From assembly GCA_018224415.1 (NCBI GenBank), contig JAGTUZ010000093.1, forward strand, positions 1 through 7,535: a stretch of DNA of 7,535 bases, in the 5' to 3' direction. This stretch comes from Bacteroidota bacterium (lineage in GTDB: Bacteria > Bacteroidota > Ignavibacteria > SZUA-365). This document shows positions 5,519 to 7,535 of this stretch, one piece after another. The notes below the pieces were generated by a model. It was given only the letters and a program-made list of their open reading frames with translations, had not been told where the DNA came from and did not search any database. Position numbers and translations under genes: made by a program. Positions within the stretch are counted from its first letter, which is position 1, and each line of letters begins with the position of its first letter.

Positions 5519-7439
5519 GCCGCAGGTCGCGCTGTCCGTTTCCTGTGAGTGTGAGCAGATAGATTCCGGGGGACAGGAGACGACCTTCCGCGTCGCAACC
5601 GTCCCAGCGCAGGGTATGGCTGCCGGCGCTGCCGCCATCGAGCACACGCAAGGTGCGGCCCAGCAGATCGCTGACCCTGATGTGCGACGGCCTGCCGGGT
5701 TCTGCTCGGTAGCTGATCTGCATCGTTCCGCCGGCGGACAGCGGCTGTGGCCAGACATGCTCGATCCGGAATGCCGTCGCCTGCGAGGTCGGGGACACCG
5801 ACGTGCCTGCGTCGTCGGTCTCCAGGAGGAGCATGGAGGGATGGACAATCGTGTGTAGCACTTCGGAGGAAGCGACCAGGGTGTCTCCGGCCGTGTACAT
5901 CTCGCCGCCGTTGTGCAGGTTGACATCGAAGCGGGGATAGTCGGCACCGCCGATCACGACCCGCAGGCGGTGTCCTTCCAGAAACGTATGTGCGAGTTCC
6001 TGCAACTGGATGTCGATGGTGTAAACGCTGCCGGGTGTCATGAGCACTTCCCGGTCGGTTCCCTCACGGAAGCGCGCGCGGTGTATGGCGTCAGTAAGGA
6101 TGATGGATCGTCCGTCGGGAAACACGTCGCAGAGCCGCACGCTGAAATCGGCGTCGGACACATCGCAGCGGACGGACAAGCGCAGCGTCCCGCTGCCCGT
6201 CACCCGCAGGTCCTCCTCCAGGACATCCGTGGTATAGAGCAGGACATCGCCGCGGCTCTCGACCACGTCGCGGATGTCGACCGGACCCACGGCCACCGAG
6301 GGATCAAACGGATCGAAGCGCGCCGCGCCGTGCGACGGACTGGGGTCGCGGGGGTCGGTGCGGAACAGGTCGCTTTCGGCACCGCCGTCCTCCGGCGCGC
6401 GGAGCAGACGGCCGCCATCGGCCAGGAACAGACGATGTTCGCTGGCGCCGAGGTCGCTCCAGCGCTCGCAGTCGCGCCATTCGTTTTCACCCATCTGGTA
6501 GTAGCGCACACGCGGTGTGAGCGGCCACCCGTTTTTCGCACCGTTCAGGTAATAGTCGAAAAAGGCCAGCGCCGCCTCGCGCGCCACGTTCGCCGCGTTC
6601 GGGAAGGTCAGATCCCCCTGCTCCTCCCGGTCCACGCCGCTGTGCGTCCACGGACCCATGATCAGCCGGTGCTGTGCGCGCACTGCGGGATCGCTGTAGG
6701 CGCGCAGATCCTCGAAGGTCTGGATCACGTCGTCGGGAAAATGGTCGAACCAGCCGCTGACAAGCAGCATCGGAACGCCGATCTCGTCCGAAATGTCGCT
6801 CTGCTGCTCGATGCCTTTCCAGAAGGCGTCCTCGACCGGACGCGAGGTGACCTGTGCGATCGAGATCGCGAACCCCAGTTTTCCGAGGGTCTCGACATGC
6901 TCGCGCCGCAGCACGCCGCCGTAGTAATAATCAAAATAATTCGTCTTGATATCTTTTATCATCGGTGCGGCGCAGACCAGGTGCGGGGGACGGTGTCGCG
7001 CGGTCTGGAACTGTATCATGCCGAGGGCCGAGCCACCGTGGGTCGCCACCTTGCCGTTACACCAGGGCTGCGAAGCGATCCATTCCACGATGTCATAGCC
7101 GTCGAGCCCGCGGTCGTATCCCGGGACATCGGCGTCCTTCGAGGCGTAGAACCCGCGCCAGTCCGCGATCACGTACTGGTACCGCGAGGAGTCGAGCGGG
7201 AATGCCGTCTGGCGGTAGAGCGAGAAATTCAGCCGGTACAGCGCCTTGTTGTACGGCGTCTGCACGAGAATGACCGGCTTGGCACGGCTACCGGGGTTTA
7301 CATAGACGTCGGCCGCGAGCGTGCGGCCGTCACGCATGGGGATGTCCGTTTCCTGCGCGCGCAACTGGGAGAAAGCCGGCCGGGAGCACAGAAGGACAAG
7401 CGTGACAACAAGCAGCGGAAAACAGAAACGACGGATCAT
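5499..7439 (-). CDS. CocE/NonD-family (S15-like) acyl hydrolase with T9SS-type C-terminal sorting domain
   Basis: This is a 646-residue secreted hydrolase. The signal peptide is MIRRF plus a hydrophobic core, with cleavage likely after the Ala-Phe-Ser at 22-24. The catalytic alpha/beta-hydrolase domain starts at PMRDGRTLAADVYVNPG (34-50). It has the nucleophile motif GGSALG with Ser137, the acid in SGWFDH (Asp232) and the catalytic His266 in GPWTH, all placed as in cocaine esterase, alpha-amino acid ester hydrolases and glutaryl-7-ACA acylases. A beta-sandwich (jelly-roll) domain follows (about 375-545, with DVLEEDLRVTGSGTLRL). Residues about 557-646 look like a type A T9SS sorting domain (IRVSDLLGRTLRVL, LRWDGCD, GIYLLTLTG, ending PVTILR), which is normally removed on surface delivery. 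The start at 7439 is preferred over one at 7469 because it begins the signal peptide and has GGAG 5 nt upstream. Its natural substrate is unknown; esters or amides are expected. No clear promoter was found in 7440-7535. Confidence 0.95.
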   Translation of the reverse strand: MIRRFCFPLLVVTLVLLCSRPAFSQLRAQETDIPMRDGRTLAADVYVNPGSRAKPVILVQTPYNKALYRLNFSLYRQTAFPLDSSRYQYVIADWRGFYASKDADVPGYDRGLDGYDIVEWIASQPWCNGKVATHGGSALGMIQFQTARHRPPHLVCAAPMIKDIKTNYFDYYYGGVLRREHVETLGKLGFAISIAQVTSRPVEDAFWKGIEQQSDISDEIGVPMLLVSGWFDHFPDDVIQTFEDLRAYSDPAVRAQHRLIMGPWTHSGVDREEQGDLTFPNAANVAREAALAFFDYYLNGAKNGWPLTPRVRYYQMGENEWRDCERWSDLGASEHRLFLADGGRLLRAPEDGGAESDLFRTDPRDPSPSHGAARFDPFDPSVAVGPVDIRDVVESRGDVLLYTTDVLEEDLRVTGSGTLRLSVRCDVSDADFSVRLCDVFPDGRSIILTDAIHRARFREGTDREVLMTPGSVYTIDIQLQELAHTFLEGHRLRVVIGGADYPRFDVNLHNGGEMYTAGDTLVASSEVLHTIVHPSMLLLETDDAGTSVSPTSQATAFRIEHVWPQPLSAGGTMQISYRAEPGRPSHIRVSDLLGRTLRVLDGGSAGSHTLRWDGCDAEGRLLSPGIYLLTLTGNGQRDLRPVTILR

Positions 7440-7444
7440 GGGAT

Positions 7445-7448
7445 CTCC
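7445..7448 (-). promoter_or_regulatory. Ribosome binding site of the CocE-type hydrolase
   Basis: On the minus strand GGAG lies 5 nt before the ATG at 7439. It supports that start over the in-frame ATG ten codons upstream. Confidence 0.6.
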
Positions 7449-7535
7449 GGAGGCGTGATGAGGTGGCATGACGGACGGCCCTGTGCAGCGTGGTTTGGAT
7501 GTAAAAAAATCGTTCGAGGTTTAATTCGGATCAAC

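Noticed and set aside
4801..5562. Plus-strand open frame containing a repeated Arg/Val/Gln/Trp-rich peptide
   Set aside because: It runs antisense through the ABM-like gene, and the repetitive peptide simply reflects the 22-bp array, which stays open in all three plus frames.
7440..7535. Promoter upstream of the CocE-type gene
   Set aside because: There is an AT-rich stretch with a run of seven A (7503-7509), but no pair of boxes at acceptable spacing could be defended.

Overview
The window is a GC-rich bacterial stretch of seven protein genes, one of them cut off at the left edge. It probably comes from a member of the Bacteroidota/Chlorobiota/Ignavibacteria-Kapabacteria side of the FCB group. 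Three things point there: a secreted hydrolase (5499-7439, minus) ending in a domain that looks like a type A sorting domain of the type IX secretion system (T9SS); a lipoprotein whose mature N-terminus is Cys-Ser-Asp-Asp-Asp, like the surface-export signal of Bacteroidota lipoproteins; and an IPT/TIG-fold lipoprotein next to an outer-membrane beta-barrel. The exact lineage is inference. No RNA gene, insertion sequence, CRISPR array or phage gene was seen.

Left (1-1141, plus): the 3' part of an AMP-forming acyl-CoA ligase overlaps by 14 nt a MaoC/PhaJ-type enoyl-CoA hydratase. The pair looks like a translationally coupled acyl-CoA metabolism unit.

Centre (1207-4695, plus): three envelope proteins follow in the same direction. 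They are an IPT/TIG lipoprotein, a 524-residue beta-barrel with a cleavable signal peptide and C-terminal Phe, and a lipid-anchored alpha/beta-hydrolase with a complete Ser-Asp-His triad. Hairpins lie in the two gaps around the barrel gene, so these may be separate or partly separate transcripts.

Right (4725-7439, minus): convergent with the hydrolase are an antibiotic-biosynthesis-monooxygenase-like protein with two membrane helices and, upstream of it, a CocE/NonD-type secreted acyl hydrolase with the T9SS-like tail. Between these two minus-strand genes lies the oddest feature of the window: a 22-bp tandem array whose unit is a copy of the last codons and stop of the hydrolase gene. Three units make 66 bp, so the same C-terminal residues and stop codon recur in frame 22 codons downstream of the normal stop.

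Taken together the region is mostly envelope and secreted hydrolytic functions beside a short acyl-CoA operon. Nothing ties all genes into one pathway. The tandem array at the end of the T9SS-type cargo gene is the signal most worth following.
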